Shown here piece after piece: positions 1-13,000 of a stretch of DNA of 64,000 nt. Every line of letters starts with the position of its first letter. Positions within the stretch are counted from its first letter, which is position 1. Position numbers and translations under genes: made by a program. The notes under the pieces were generated by a model. It worked only from the letters and a program-made list of their open reading frames with translations. It ran no database searches and had not been told where the DNA came from. The stretch is from Ectocarpus siliculosus. Lineage: Eukaryota; Sar; Phaeophyceae; Ectocarpales; Ectocarpaceae. The stretch is from NCBI GenBank assembly GCA_000310025.1, contig FN649751.1, forward strand, positions 978,878-1,042,877, in the 5' to 3' direction.

Positions 1-1083
1 CTCGCGAGCCACCCCGTTTGAATACACTGTCTACAGTAGGCCGTCGAAGGCGAGGCACTCGACAGAGTCTCAATGGAGCAGACAAACCCTTGTCTCAATT
101 GTCATGAGATTTACAATGTTCAACATCCAACCGTTTCTTTCGCTATGGCACAAGCCAGCACTGACCCTCCAGACTGCCAACAGTCATTTCGTCTGGCATC
201 TCCACGGAGAAACGTTCGTTACATGAATACACGAGCAGTGGTTGGCCAAATAGGAGCATAGGCGAACATGTCATACATTCCAGGGAGCAAAGGAGAGCCT
301 CTGAAAAGATACAAAACATACCTGCAGAGGCAAGCTTGCCGACGTCCGGCAGATCTTGACGCCGCCGAGCAGCCCGCCTACTTGGTCCTGGTGTCCGCCG
401 CCTTCATTTTCGCAACAAGAGCAGAGTGGTCACAAACACGTACCCACAGGTAGGCATCTCGCACAGTTTACACCCTTACCTAACGTACGCACCCCGGCTG
501 CAGAGATTCGATCCGTGGTCACGCAGGAGCCCCCCACGTGTCTGAATTCTCTACCACACCACCGCAAGGGTTCAGCAGTTTCTTGCCCCAAAGGCACTTG
601 GAAACAACAGCGTCGACAGAGTAGAATACGACATGCGGAAGCAACAACAAACGTTTTTTAGAACTGCGTGCCACAAATGTTTTTCTCATCGTCATTTGGA
701 ACTGCAGGGCTCCGTAGGTAGCAGCCACAATTTGTGGAGGATAAGTGGAGTACCGAGGCATGCATGCGTTGTACGAGCATCCAACGTGAAAACACTGCAT
801 TGGAAACAAAACAACCAGCATTCCTGGTCGCTTCCCGAGCAACGTGTTCCCCGACCCGGGAAAAATTGCAGCGCGACGAAAGATATGCCGAATCGTGCCA
901 CGACTGGCTTCTGAAAAAGGGGACCAGAAGAAAATATCGTAAACTATCAACAACGAGGTTCATGGCGCGGAGTGTCCTGAAGTTAACTTCGCCCGCCCCA
1001 CCAGCTACGTAAGAGTACCACAACAGAGCACCCAATTTCAAGGGCAGCGAATGAACCGAACGGTTCGATTCGCCCAGACGCAC
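1..1083. other. FKGP intron DNA, no exon recognised
   Basis: This lies downstream of the last recognisable FKGP exon on the minus strand. I looked for the next kinase segment (GGGWQDQ-like) and did not find it. The short ORFs here show no family similarity, so I take it as intron. Confidence 0.5.
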
Positions 1084-4000
1084 CGGCTGTCATGAGTTGC
1101 TCCACCCTCAGAACGGCGTGCACCAGGCTTGTGGGGGACATAGCCCTACCTGCCGCCACGCAAACTGCGCTAAGTACCACACCTGCAGGATGATTAGGTA
1201 CCGGTCACGGCCGAATATCCAACCAATGGTCGGTGGGGCCCGTTGTCAAGGTATGTAACGAGTACGGTGACAAGAGTGCTCGCGAACGACAAACAGGAAA
1301 ATGGCGTGTGGGTGAATCATAGCCACTGGATGAGCGAGAACGGACTATTGACCGCATCAAAACTAGCCCGCGGCTGTCGCCGTGAAATACTACCCGGTGC
1401 GACCCGCGCTAGACACGGGAGTAGCTCCCTCGTGGCATGTGACAAGGCTCTAAAGGCTGCTGTATGGCACACACCAGGTCGAGATGCGTACAGAAATACT
1501 AAGGCAAACGTCCAGAGGTACCGCCCAACGTCCAAGCGCGGAAACCGTTCTCTGAGAGCACCGCATGGGATAGTCCATTTTAGCAAAGAAGCGGCAATCA
1601 TACAATTTCCCTAAAACAGCAACTACCATGGAAAGAGCTGTCCGAAGACGTGTCTACCGCTAGGCCCAAAGCGGGCGGATTTGCAAAGTTCACCGGCAAG
1701 AATGCTGCTTGTTCCCATGCCCGATCCCTGAGGAAGTCCCGACCGACTCGTGATTCGGATGCCCCCGCACCCGAACACTCTGGCCAGCTGCTTCTCAAGC
1801 GACGACGACGACGATCCTTTCTTGCAAGCAGGAACGCCCGCTGTCGCCACGGCGGAAGCATGCAGGTCTTTGGTATCGGCGTTCGCCGCCGTGCGGTTTC
1901 CAACTGAGGAGGCGGCGGTAGGAAGAGGCACTATCCCGGCGCATATGAGGGCCGCCTTCAGGAGCGCCGCGGGAGCATGTGGGACGCAAAAATCTCTGGG
2001 GATACCCACGAGTGAAAATGCAAAGGGAGACGACGAAAGCAAACGGGGGGTGAGAGATGGGGGGTGCAGAGGATGTGCCGGTCGGAGCGAGGCTGTCCGG
2101 CGCAGTGCTGTCCCAAGGGGAGCCAAATATCGAGCCAAGCAGAAGCGGAGAGGCAGCACGGCCCAGAAGCTTCAGGGTTTGCCTCAAAATTGGAGCAACA
2201 GCGTCAATGTTGGCTCAACGAGGAAGTGAAAGAGAAGAAACCCTGGACCGATCCGACATGACCCTATTCCTCCGTCCAACACCATTTTAGACCACAGCAC
2301 TCACAAGAAGTCTTCGAGGCTAGAGCAAACCGTCCTCGATGTCACGGTTCCCTCGCGCCCCACACAGACAAGCTCCACGCTGGCCGCTTCGATCCGCTCG
2401 CACCGTGCCTCGATGGGCTTCTCTCCCGACACCGTCACCGCAGCGTTCAAGACCGCGCCCCCCGCTTCGTATGAAATGGGTGGCGTGTCGGTCCAGCCGC
2501 CGGCCAGATCAATTCTTGCGGCAGCCCGACTCGTGACACAAGCCCCCACGGGGAGCCCTTGCTGTTGGGACTCCTCTTGCGCCTGCTGCCAGCGCCCCCG
2601 TTCCTCCTGAACCCGCCGCTGTGTTATCTCGGCGTTCTTTGCCGCGATGTTGCGGTGGTTGGCGTGTACCTGGGAGTGTCGGGCTAGGGCTTGGTCTCGA
2701 GGGTTCATCCTCGAGATCCGTTCCTCCAGCAGTTGTCTCTGCTGCTCCTTGTCATCCAAGGTGGGGCCGGCATCATCACCCGGGCCGCCGGTAACTCTGT
2801 CGGTCACATCACTTCCGCCACATTTTACGTCGACAGAATCTTCCCCGGTAGCTCCTCCGGCGGTAGGCATCGCCTGGCTTTCCTTCTTTGCCCCCGAACC
2901 TAGCCCCCACCTAGCGGGCGGGAGTTCCACGAAGAGGGAGGCGGTTCGTACTGCGGCGGAGACCACGACAGCAGCCGCGCGCTCGTAGTGGCGGGCGCAT
3001 CGTACTACGAGATGTGGCTCCACGTGCGAAAAAGGCGCGGCTTGGGTGCCGCTGGTGGTGGATTGCCCCTGCGGCGGCGGTAGTGATGCATCCCCGGCCG
3101 GAGGCCCGCCTTTTCAAGGAAGAGAACGAAAGGGAGGCAAAGCGTGAGGCTGCTGCCTTTTACCGACGTGTAGAGCTATGAATTACGGGAGTTGCCTGCC
3201 AACACAAACCGAAAAAGAGACAGGAGGTATCTGGGACGGAAACTACAACCAACGATATCCATCTCAAACCCCACAATCTGATACCTTCCCAGACGATAGG
3301 AGGTGCGCATCGATCAGCGGTCTACGCTTCGTGATCCGCAGCAGCGACGACAAAGCAATCTAATCAGGCTGGACGCCGCACACCCCTTCGCCTTGAGACG
3401 TGGAGAGATCGTTGCCGTAGGTTTACCTGCACCGCCAAGCCATAACTCGCGGCGGCGTTTCAGGGCCGCCACCGACGCGGGGAGAGCAGCCGGGGGGCCC
3501 CATCCATTGCCGTCGGGGAGGGGACGCAAGGTGTCCAAGCCCCTCATGGCCGCTTGCCATTCGGGGTTCTCGCCAGGACCGCTCCGGTGACCGCCGCCTG
3601 ACAAATAGTCAATCGTGCCGACAGATGAAGAATGTTGATCGACGAGATCTGGCGTGCATGGTGGTTTTGCTTCGAAGTGGTGAGCTTGGATGATTGTGAC
3701 CAGTGGGCCAAACATACCGTATTCTGCACAAGGTACCACCACTCCCTTCTTCCCCTCGCTGCCTCGGCAAGGTTTTGCTTAGGCATGACCCAAAGCGAGG
3801 GGGGGGGGGGGGGGGGGGGACCCCAAAACGGGGGTGCCGGGATCCTTTGACTTGACGGGTTACCCCCCCCCCCCACAAAACCGGGGAGGAACCCCCCCGG
3901 GTCCCCCCCGAACCGGGCCCCCCAACCCCCAACGCGAAACCCCCGGGGGGATTTTGGGAGGCCCCAGAAAGGGGGGCCGCCCCCCGCCAAAGGGGGTTGG

Positions 4001-7000
4001 GAACCTGGGCTTACCTCCCTGCGGACGGGGGAAACCCCCCGAAGAACTAAATTTTTTTTTGGGGCCTTCCCTTCCCAAAAAAATTTTAAACCCCGTGTAA
4101 CTGCCCCCGGGAAACCTTACCCTTTTAACACCCAGGGGGGGCCAACCCCCCCCCTTGCCCCGAGGGAGGGGTCCCCACCCCCCCCCAAATTATCCAACCC
4201 ACCCCCCATTTGGTTACCCCCCAAAAAAAAAACCAAAGAAAAAAAAAAAAAAAGCAACCCCNNNNNNNNNNNNNNNNNNNNNNNNNNNNNNNNNNNNNNN
4301 NNNNNNNNNNNNNNNNNNNNNNNNNNNNNNNNNNNNNNNNNNNNNNNNNNNNNNNNNNNNNGGGTTTCCCTGCCCCGCCAACCCTTAACTCGGGGGGGGG
4401 TTTCAGGGCCCCCCCCGAGGCGGGGAGGGCACCCGGGGGCCCCCTTCCATTCCCTTGGGGGGGGGGACGCAAGGTTTCCAACCCCTTCATGGCCGCTTGC
4501 CATTGGGGGTTCTCCCCAGGCCCGTTCCGGTGACCCCCCCCTGCAAAATAGCCAATCGGGCCGCCAGATGAAAAATTTTGTTGGACGAGTTCGGGCGTCC
4601 ATGGGGGTTTTGTTTGAAAGGGGTGAGCTTGGAGGATTGGGCCCAGGGGCCCAAACATCCCGTTTTTTGCCCAAGGTCCCCCCACTCCTTTTTTCCCCTG
4701 GTTGCTTGGGCAAGGTTTTGTTTGGCCATGCCCCAAAGGGGGGGGGGGGGGGGGGGGGGTGTACTCATAGTCGTGCATGCCGTAGTCGTTTGACCATTGA
4801 CCTCGCATCCCTACAAAGCCGGGACGGAGCACGCCGGGTTCTCCCCGGACCAGGCTCTCACATCACCAAGCGCGAAGCGCCGTGAGGTATTTGGCGAGTC
4901 GCATGAAGGGTGAGCTGCATCCTGCTAAGGGTGTTTGGCATCTTGTGCTTACTTCCTTGCGTACGGATGACAGCTACGTATGACTTAATTTATTTTCTGG
5001 TGCTTTCACTTCCAGAGACAGTTGTAAGCACTGTGTAACTGCCTCGAGGAAGCTTGACCATTTTAACACAACGTGGGTGCGATCATCCCCCGTTGCGCGG
5101 AGTGAGGGTTCTCGACCCCGCACAACATGATCTACTCGACCACCATTATGGTTACCGCCAAAAAAAAAAACAGAGGTAAAAAAAAAAGACGGTAACCTGG
5201 TTGCCGAGTTCACGAAGTGAATTGGCTTGTTTTACAACGTCGTTGCCAATGGACGAAAACCCAATCCCGATGGCAAACACCGAGTGGGGGGCTTGTTTTA
5301 CAACGTCGTTGCCAAGCGACGAAAACCCAAACCCCGATGGCAAACACCGGGGAGGGGGGTGTGCCAAAGCGAGGGGGGGGGTCTTTCTAGCGAGCAGGGC
5401 TAGACTCATCCTCAAGGGACCGATACCTTCTTGCTACGGAGCACCCGCCGCAAGGCGTGCGTAGTGGTGGAGTTGGGTCGGCACTGGTGCGTCAGGTACA
5501 AAGGTGCAGATGCGCGGGCCTCGAGGCCGTCGGTGCAGGCAGCAATGCCCATCTCATCTTTGTGCGCGGAGGCAGACGCCATCAGAAAGGTGGACGGGCA
5601 CTATGTACACGGCCCTATGCTTGCTAGAGGGAGCTGTACTGTCTCAGTAACCTGGTTTTGCCATCAAATGAGGAGGGGACAGGTGGTGACGAGCTGACTG
5701 GGCTGGTTGACCCTTCGGCGCGAGAATTTTCAGACCAAGAACCCTAAGTGCAACGAGGGAGAAAGCGAGGAACCGACTGGGAAGGACAGCAACGAGAGCG
5801 TGTACGAAGCGGAGCGGGTCGAATTTGGTCGTGCTAGGACTGGCCACAGCGACACCGGAGAAGCGGCACCGGAGCAGCGGCACCGGAGCAGCAGCGGAAC
5901 CGGAGCATGCGGACGGCATCGAACCGTGTCGCACGGACAAACATCTCTTGTGTTGTCAATTATTTTCCTTTTTTTTTTTCCTGAATATAGGTGTTAGGTG
6001 TGTGTAATGACGTCACTGGTTTTGTAGAGAGACGCGGCAGAGATGGCGCGGATAACCCGGGTGCCTTAATTGTGTACCTGCATCGTGGAAGACCCCTTCA
6101 ATGTGGAACGATTCCTAGTCAGTGCCGATGTTTACACTGCTGTGTCTAACACAGATGATCTGGATAGATTCGGGCGATTGTCAATTGCAATGATGGCTTT
6201 GGTTGGTTGTTCTTCTTCATTGTATGTCCCGGGACCATTCTGACAGCACTTCAGACAGCAGCTGCATGCCCCGAGCTTGTTGTGTACCATACACCATGGC
6301 GTTATTTTTGTACAGACAGCACTTCAGACAGCAGTACGCTGTAGTCGACAAACATTCATTTTGGTGAAGTGCGGGACAAGGGGGGTGATGCCGCCTGCTG
6401 TAGTCGAATTGTAGTGTGTGGGCGTGTAGTTCAGTTGTGAGCACGCAAACGTGCTGCAGGGATTGTAGGTGTACCTCCTCGGGCTTGTGTACCCTTTTCT
6501 TGCTAATAGTGTGCGTGTTCTTTAGATCTTCTGATGGCTTTAGCATTTTTGTGACCACGGGCCGAGTCTTTGCTAGATTTTGGGATTAGCAACTGACACG
6601 AGTTTAATGTGAAGAAAAACAAACAAACAAAAAAACAAACAACAACCACCCCCGCAAGGGATACCACAAGCGCTCGAGATACCACAACCCCTCTCATAGA
6701 ATACCACACCAAGTGATATTATTTTGCGGCTCCACACTAGCCCAAACAAAAACACATGCTCAGATTAAGAACAGGGTCACAGAAAATATCACCCCCACCA
6801 CAGATACCACAACAGTTGACGATATTGTAAAGGGCAAAACTCTGCGGTCGCCAGGGGCTTTGACTTGCGTGGAATACGGTACGCGACGTACCTCTATGTA
6901 ATTGAAACCTTGTTCAGAGATCACTTGTCAAAAGGAACGAGGCAAGTGTGTCTGTCGCAGCCGGCCTCTCATGTCACGAACTCACTAATATTCCGGCTTC

Positions 7001-10000
7001 GTCCTACAGTAGAGCCTTTGGTAAAGAACTCCGCGAAAAAATCGAAAAAACAAAACCTGCGGTTCCTCACGTGAAAGTCGTACCCACCACATCACTGAGC
7101 CCTGTCAGAATAGGGATAGGGTTAGGTTTGTGGGAACGACTACAGTATACTTGCGGTCAGGCCACTAAAATGCTTTGAGAACCACAAGCGCGAGCCACCT
7201 CCTTCCTAACTCATGGTGAGCGCATATTGTAACGGCGACGGCGACAGAGAAAATTGTGGCGACTGTCGCAATGGCTACTCCAGCCCAAAATTGGATGCAT
7301 GCTATATTTTCGTGCGGGCTCACCTCCGAGAGTGTCCGCCAGCTCGTAAAGACGGCACGCCACCCTCGCCAGTGCTTGCGCCGCCCCTGCCGGGGTACAC
7401 GCCTCATCCTTCGCCCTTTCGTCCAACTCCGTCAGATCCGCAAGGGCAGAAGTAACAGCGGCAGCAGTACCAGCGGAAGCAGGAGAAGCAGCAGCGTGGT
7501 CGGGACGGAGGTCACCGCTGCGGACGCGTGAGCGCGGCTCTATCGCGGACGATCGCTGTACTGGTTCCGGCGGGGAACTGCGCGCTGTTGCCGCTGCTTC
7601 GGCCAGAAACTCTAGCGCGCTCGTTGCACCAGTCGGAGACCCCGAAGGTACAGTTTCCGGAACAGGGATGGCGTTGTCTACGTCCAGGTACGTCAAGCCC
7701 TGGTACTGAGACGATCTGCAGCGTTGATATTGTCGGGGACGATAGGGAAGAGGAAAAGTCGATGCGGCAGTGCGGACGGGCGCATCCGCGAGTGTTAGAA
7801 GGTCGATGTGCGGTTGTTCCACCCCCCAACACTTATACAGGTATGGCCTATTCTCGCGTTCAGGCAGATATTTAAAAGGGGGTTGACGTCGGTCACGACC
7901 GGGGAGGGTTGTAACGCCAACAGCAAACGAAGGCATAGTCAACGGGGGGAAAATGCCTTTGTGCCGATCCGAATCCACTGAAGGAGAGGGAACGGTGCGC
8001 GCGAGATGCTTTGATTGGGGCTTGTACGTGGCCAAGACCCGAGTAATGCTCCCGCAACTTCATGCCGTGTTGCACCGGCGAACCACCGGGTTTGGCCGGC
8101 CACGTTTGATTCCGCGAGGTTGGAAAATTATCTCGCATGTGCGCATTGCTCTTAGGTAACAAAGAAAAAAAAGAATACTGCCCCAATCACCAGCGTCGGT
8201 CTCGCTTCACACGTCAACAGGTACGGCGGACGGTGAATGCAGGAAAAGAAAGAGCAAGTTGGTCAACGCTCGGAAAAACTCAAAACAACGAACCTCTAGA
8301 AAGACAAGTGCTCCTTCTTCCGTGAGCAAGCTCCAGGCGAATCTCATTGCGGAAAACGAAGGTGCAGCAAACATCACGCATCTCTCACCTCTGGGGCAGC
8401 TCGAGAAGCGGAGCAAGGGACTCCTCACGAACGAAGAACATGGTTCCGTCCCGCTGGAGCACCCACACGCCGGCTGGAAACGGCAACGGCAAAGCGTTCC
8501 AGAAAACGAAAGTACCATTATCACGAAGAAGGCGTGTTTATGTGTTGGAGGGGAGAGCCCATCGAAAGCAGAGCAGGTTTTAAAACTAGCGGCACATGGC
8601 ATCGGTCGATCGAAGCAAACGTCCACTGGGTTAAGCATCTGTTCTTGTGGGCCACAGCTTGACGATAGACGACTTCGGCGTCTCTCTACCGGAATCCACC
8701 TTCGTGCGATCCGAAACCGCCGAAACCTTCATTGTCTCACCTTGCACACCGCAATCAAGATCACACGCTCCCGGCACCCCTTCTTCGACGATTTTGTCCC
8801 AATCTTTCTCCTCGGCAGCCCCCGCCAAGCACAGCAGCACGCACATGCCCCTCAGTGCCTCGGCGCTGGTGTCTGACCCGAACCGCGCCCTCTTGAGAGC
8901 GCTGTAACGCTCCGCAACCACCAAGAGGGCGTTGAGGACGATGGGGCCGTCCCGATCCAACTGCCGGTCAGGGGTGTCACACGGGCGAGGCGGGGGCACG
9001 CAGAACGCCGCCATGCCCCCCCGTCCTGGATTGAAACAGGCGGGAAGCAGATTTAGTATGGAAACTGTGGTTTGACATGCATAGGTGGGCAGTTTTTGGT
9101 GGTGTGTACAGTAGCCTGAACTTGCTGCCGGCTCCCGTCATTTTGCTTGTCGCGTATTGTTCCCGCCGACTGACTTTACCGTGAAGACAACAACCACAGC
9201 ATATATTGTCATGTCGTCTGGGGGCGTTTAACCGTGCACGCTTCACCTGGGCACGCACGTAGACATCCGAAGTTGATCAAGGGGAAAAAAAAAACGCGTA
9301 GGGTAACGCACGGGCGAAACCCCCAGCCCAGGCACCCCAAGCTCTGAGAGAATCGGGGTGCCTGGGCTGGAGGTGTTGCCCTTGCGTTACTCTACGTGGG
9401 GGTTTTGTTTTCCCTCGATCAATTTCGCATGTCTGCGCGCGTGCCCAGTCGAAGCATGCACGGTTTATCGCCCCCAGGCGACGGGGCGATTGTTGTTGTT
9501 GTTGTTGCTGTCGCTGTTTTCTCGGTAATTCTCAATCGGCGGGAATAACATGCGACAAAGTTTTTCGAGAAGAGAGGAAGCAAAATGACGGGAGCCGGCA
9601 CCATGAGCAGACTACAGCACACACCGCCAAACACCAGCAGGGCGGGGGACTGCGCTAGGAGAGCAGCGAATAAAAATAACGAAATGGCGCAATCAATTGA
9701 AGAACAATCCAAAGTTTCGCAGTGGAGTTACGCATCCCTGCCTCCGCCTCCCCGTCGGGGGGTCTGACAATACAGGTTCATGGCTGGCTTTTCCTCGGGA
9801 CTCCAAACTAAGGAAATAGGGCAAGACATTCCAGGATGTTGTCGCCAACCTGCGAGGGAGTCTAGCCACCGACGCGCCTCGGGGACGTGGCTCAAAGCGG
9901 GGGCGACGACCGCGACTGCATCCCACGCCCGACCCCTGCTTGCGAGGCGCGAGAGAGAGGAAGCAGCGAGGGTGGGGAGGGCTGCTCCTTGTCAAACCGA

Positions 10001-13000
10001 TGCACCCGTTCGAGAAAAACAAACTCAAAACGTTGAAAGACAGGGAGGGGGGGTGCAAGATAGACGTAAGGTTCTGAATTTTCCAAAGAGGGTCCATTGA
10101 CGAAAACCTCAGCCGGGGGGAGTGGGGGGTGCGGGGGGAGCGACAATCAATGGGTGTTCTCTGTGAAATGATCCATTCGTTCAACCCTAAGGTTAGGGGT
10201 TCGGTATCAAACGAACCCGCTGCAAATTGGACCGTGTGTCCCGGTTAAGCAGACGTAGCCAACCTCCAACTCTAGTCAGAAACGCTAGCAAATACTACAA
10301 CCGGCAACTGAGTTGTCAAAACTGGTCTGAGCAGCGGCAGGACAGCTGTAAAGGCAGCCACGACAAAGTCCGACTGCCAACGATTCGGGGCAACCTTAAG
10401 CGAGCTCCTTTCAGCGAACCACAAAAGGATCCCAAATGTTGTTCAAGCTAGCCTGGCCCTGGTGGATAAATCAACGGAGTGGGGACGTCGGGTAGCATCG
10501 TAGCCATCGGTTCTAACGACCGATCTGCATCCAAATTCTCCCCACCCCACGTAGACGCATCACACATTTGGTCACACAAACACCCTGAGCACACTGTAGC
10601 ATCCACGACATGCAGATCAGCCCGATTACGAGGTCCACAAAGTCGGCGACTAACCCCGTCAGCCTAACCTGCTAGGAGAAACGTCATCCGGCCGAAAAAT
10701 ACGAGCTTGTCTCACACTATTCTGCAATCTGCGAGCTCGAAGCCTGAGCTTGAAGCCGACAAGACGCAAGTTTTGTTTAACGACGCAGGTCCCACGACTT
10801 GTACCTAAAACTTCAGGGACGTGACCAACCCCTATGAACAATATCTCGCCGCGACGATTGTGCACCATAGCAATTCTGCGGCCGTGCCGTATCAAAACCA
10901 AAAGAAAAGTGAAACCCACCCTCCAAAAGTATATCGGCTGTGAATCGCATTTCGTATCACAGGCGTCTGTCACGGAACAGCGGGTGGGAAGCCAGGCCTC
11001 GTCGTCGCCGTTGCTACCACCCACCACATCGTCTTCATTCAAAGCAGCCAGTGGGACATCAAAGGAAGGCTTAGGGCTTCAAACGGCACCGACGACATGA
11101 GAGGACCAGAAGAGGGCCCCGCCAGGACAGGGGAATACTACACAAAAGCCTCAACATAATCATTGTCCATTCAACACGTCCATCTCAGTGTGCGTAGCCA
11201 ATGGCAGTAGGAAGAAAACGTCGTCCAGACAAACCTCTCAACTTAAACCTTGCGCAAAACGGCAGGCCCACACGAAGCTTCGATTAGATTCGTAACAGCT
11301 CGCACTCCTTGCCTGACTGCCTACGCAGTATCTTCACTCGCAAATAGCGTACAATTAACAAATAAACAGATATGAGTAGCGTTCGTTCACTTGATGCCCA
11401 CCTCGAGAAAACACAGCGAAACGCAAGCAACCGATGCAAGAATCGCGAGAACCGCAGGCGAACAAGCTGCGGGGAGAATGACACCCACACCATCAACAAG
11501 AACAATACCGCAGGTTCGCTAGAGACGCCAACACCATGAATCATGGACAGGGAGGACCAAAACGTTACATAGGCAACCGAACACAGGTGTTGCTCCGACA
11601 AGGACAAGGCACCGGCGGAGAAACAACGTGTAGATACGTCTGAGCAACCAAGCAACACACAACCATTTCCGCATAAAATAGACTCAAACCAAGTCCAGGA
11701 TCACGCGGGTTTTTCTCGGTGTGCATTGCAAAACAAAAGAAGGGACTAATGCTTACGCGGCCAAGGTTCAGGCAAGGCGCACGACCACGGGCGGAAGAAA
11801 CAGAAGAAGCCTCAAGCCTGGCGCAAAACAAAATATCAACCTGACGCGATAAAACAACAGCTAGAGTAGAGGTACCACACACTCCTTGGGGGTAGGGACT
11901 GCCAACACAGACCCAACAAGAGCAGCCAGAGCTTGCATGCGACTGCTCCACAGACGCATTAACAGAACAGTCAAGACTCCGGATATGACGCAAGCATGCG
12001 GGGACGGCGTGCGAACACGGGAAGTTGCCGAAACCCCGATAACTTTCCGCTATGTCGCAAATCAAAGTTTCCGAACAATCTCAGAAAAGTCATAACTGGC
12101 CAACCCCCCCCTACGCCGTCACTTCGTGCCCGAAAGAGGTTATTTCGCGGTCGGGTCAAGTCCCCCCTCTCGTCTTCCACTTTCCGAAGAGGGCTCTAAA
12201 AAAAGGTGGACAGAAAGAAAGGGGAGGACGTGCCAACAGAGAAAAACGTACGCGGAGAAAGAGAAAGGAGGCAACAAAAAACAATCCCCACCCACGCGCC
12301 TACCTCCCGCTCCCCACCGGCGCCACCGCCTGTGTACCAGCAGCGGGAACCTTTGCTGCTATGCCCTCCTCGAGATCCCTCCTCCATCGGAACTCCGCTC
12401 CAGGGTCCGCCTTCGCGAGTATCTCCTTGAAGGAAAGCCGCTCGGCCGCCAGCCAGTTCTTCACCGCCACCGGCTTGGTCGCGGCGATCCCGCCACCTCG
12501 ATCTCCGGAGATCGGGGGTGAAGAAACGTCGCCGCCGGGGGGCGATGAAGAAGAGCATGCGGTGGTGACGGCCGCGGCAGCGGCGTGTTCCTGGACGTCC
12601 TGCATCCACATGACCGTGTTGATGCTTGTGGACGAGGTACCCGCGGCTTGGCCTTGGCTGCGGGTTAGGACGGGAAACAGGCGCGCCTGACCCATCCAGG
12701 GAAGAGACCCGTATTGGTGTCCACGTGTGAACAGAACGAAGAGCAAATGCAAAACGGAGAAGAAAATTGCCGGCTATGTTGTGCGTTTTCTGGAGTAGCC
12801 TTCGCATTCAGCCATGGGTCCATCTTCGTTCAGTCCCAAATCCTACTCAAACGGATCTAAAACAAACCTCCCAAACACATCTGGGGAACTTTCCTGAGAT
12901 GTTTCTATCCCGCCCGCATCCGCTGCCGTCGTTTGTGAGCATTTTCCGTCTCGCAGACAAACGTCATCTCACGTAACCCCTCCCACCCTGGTCAACACTC

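Noticed and set aside
4117-4832. Frames spanning the first N gap
   Set aside because: They read through N and homopolymer-distorted sequence that is probably not real.
7211-8035. 274-codon minus-strand frame as a separate gene
   Set aside because: Only its later part (7677-7324) looks like protein and fits FKGP by phase and position. The upstream part is intron read-through.
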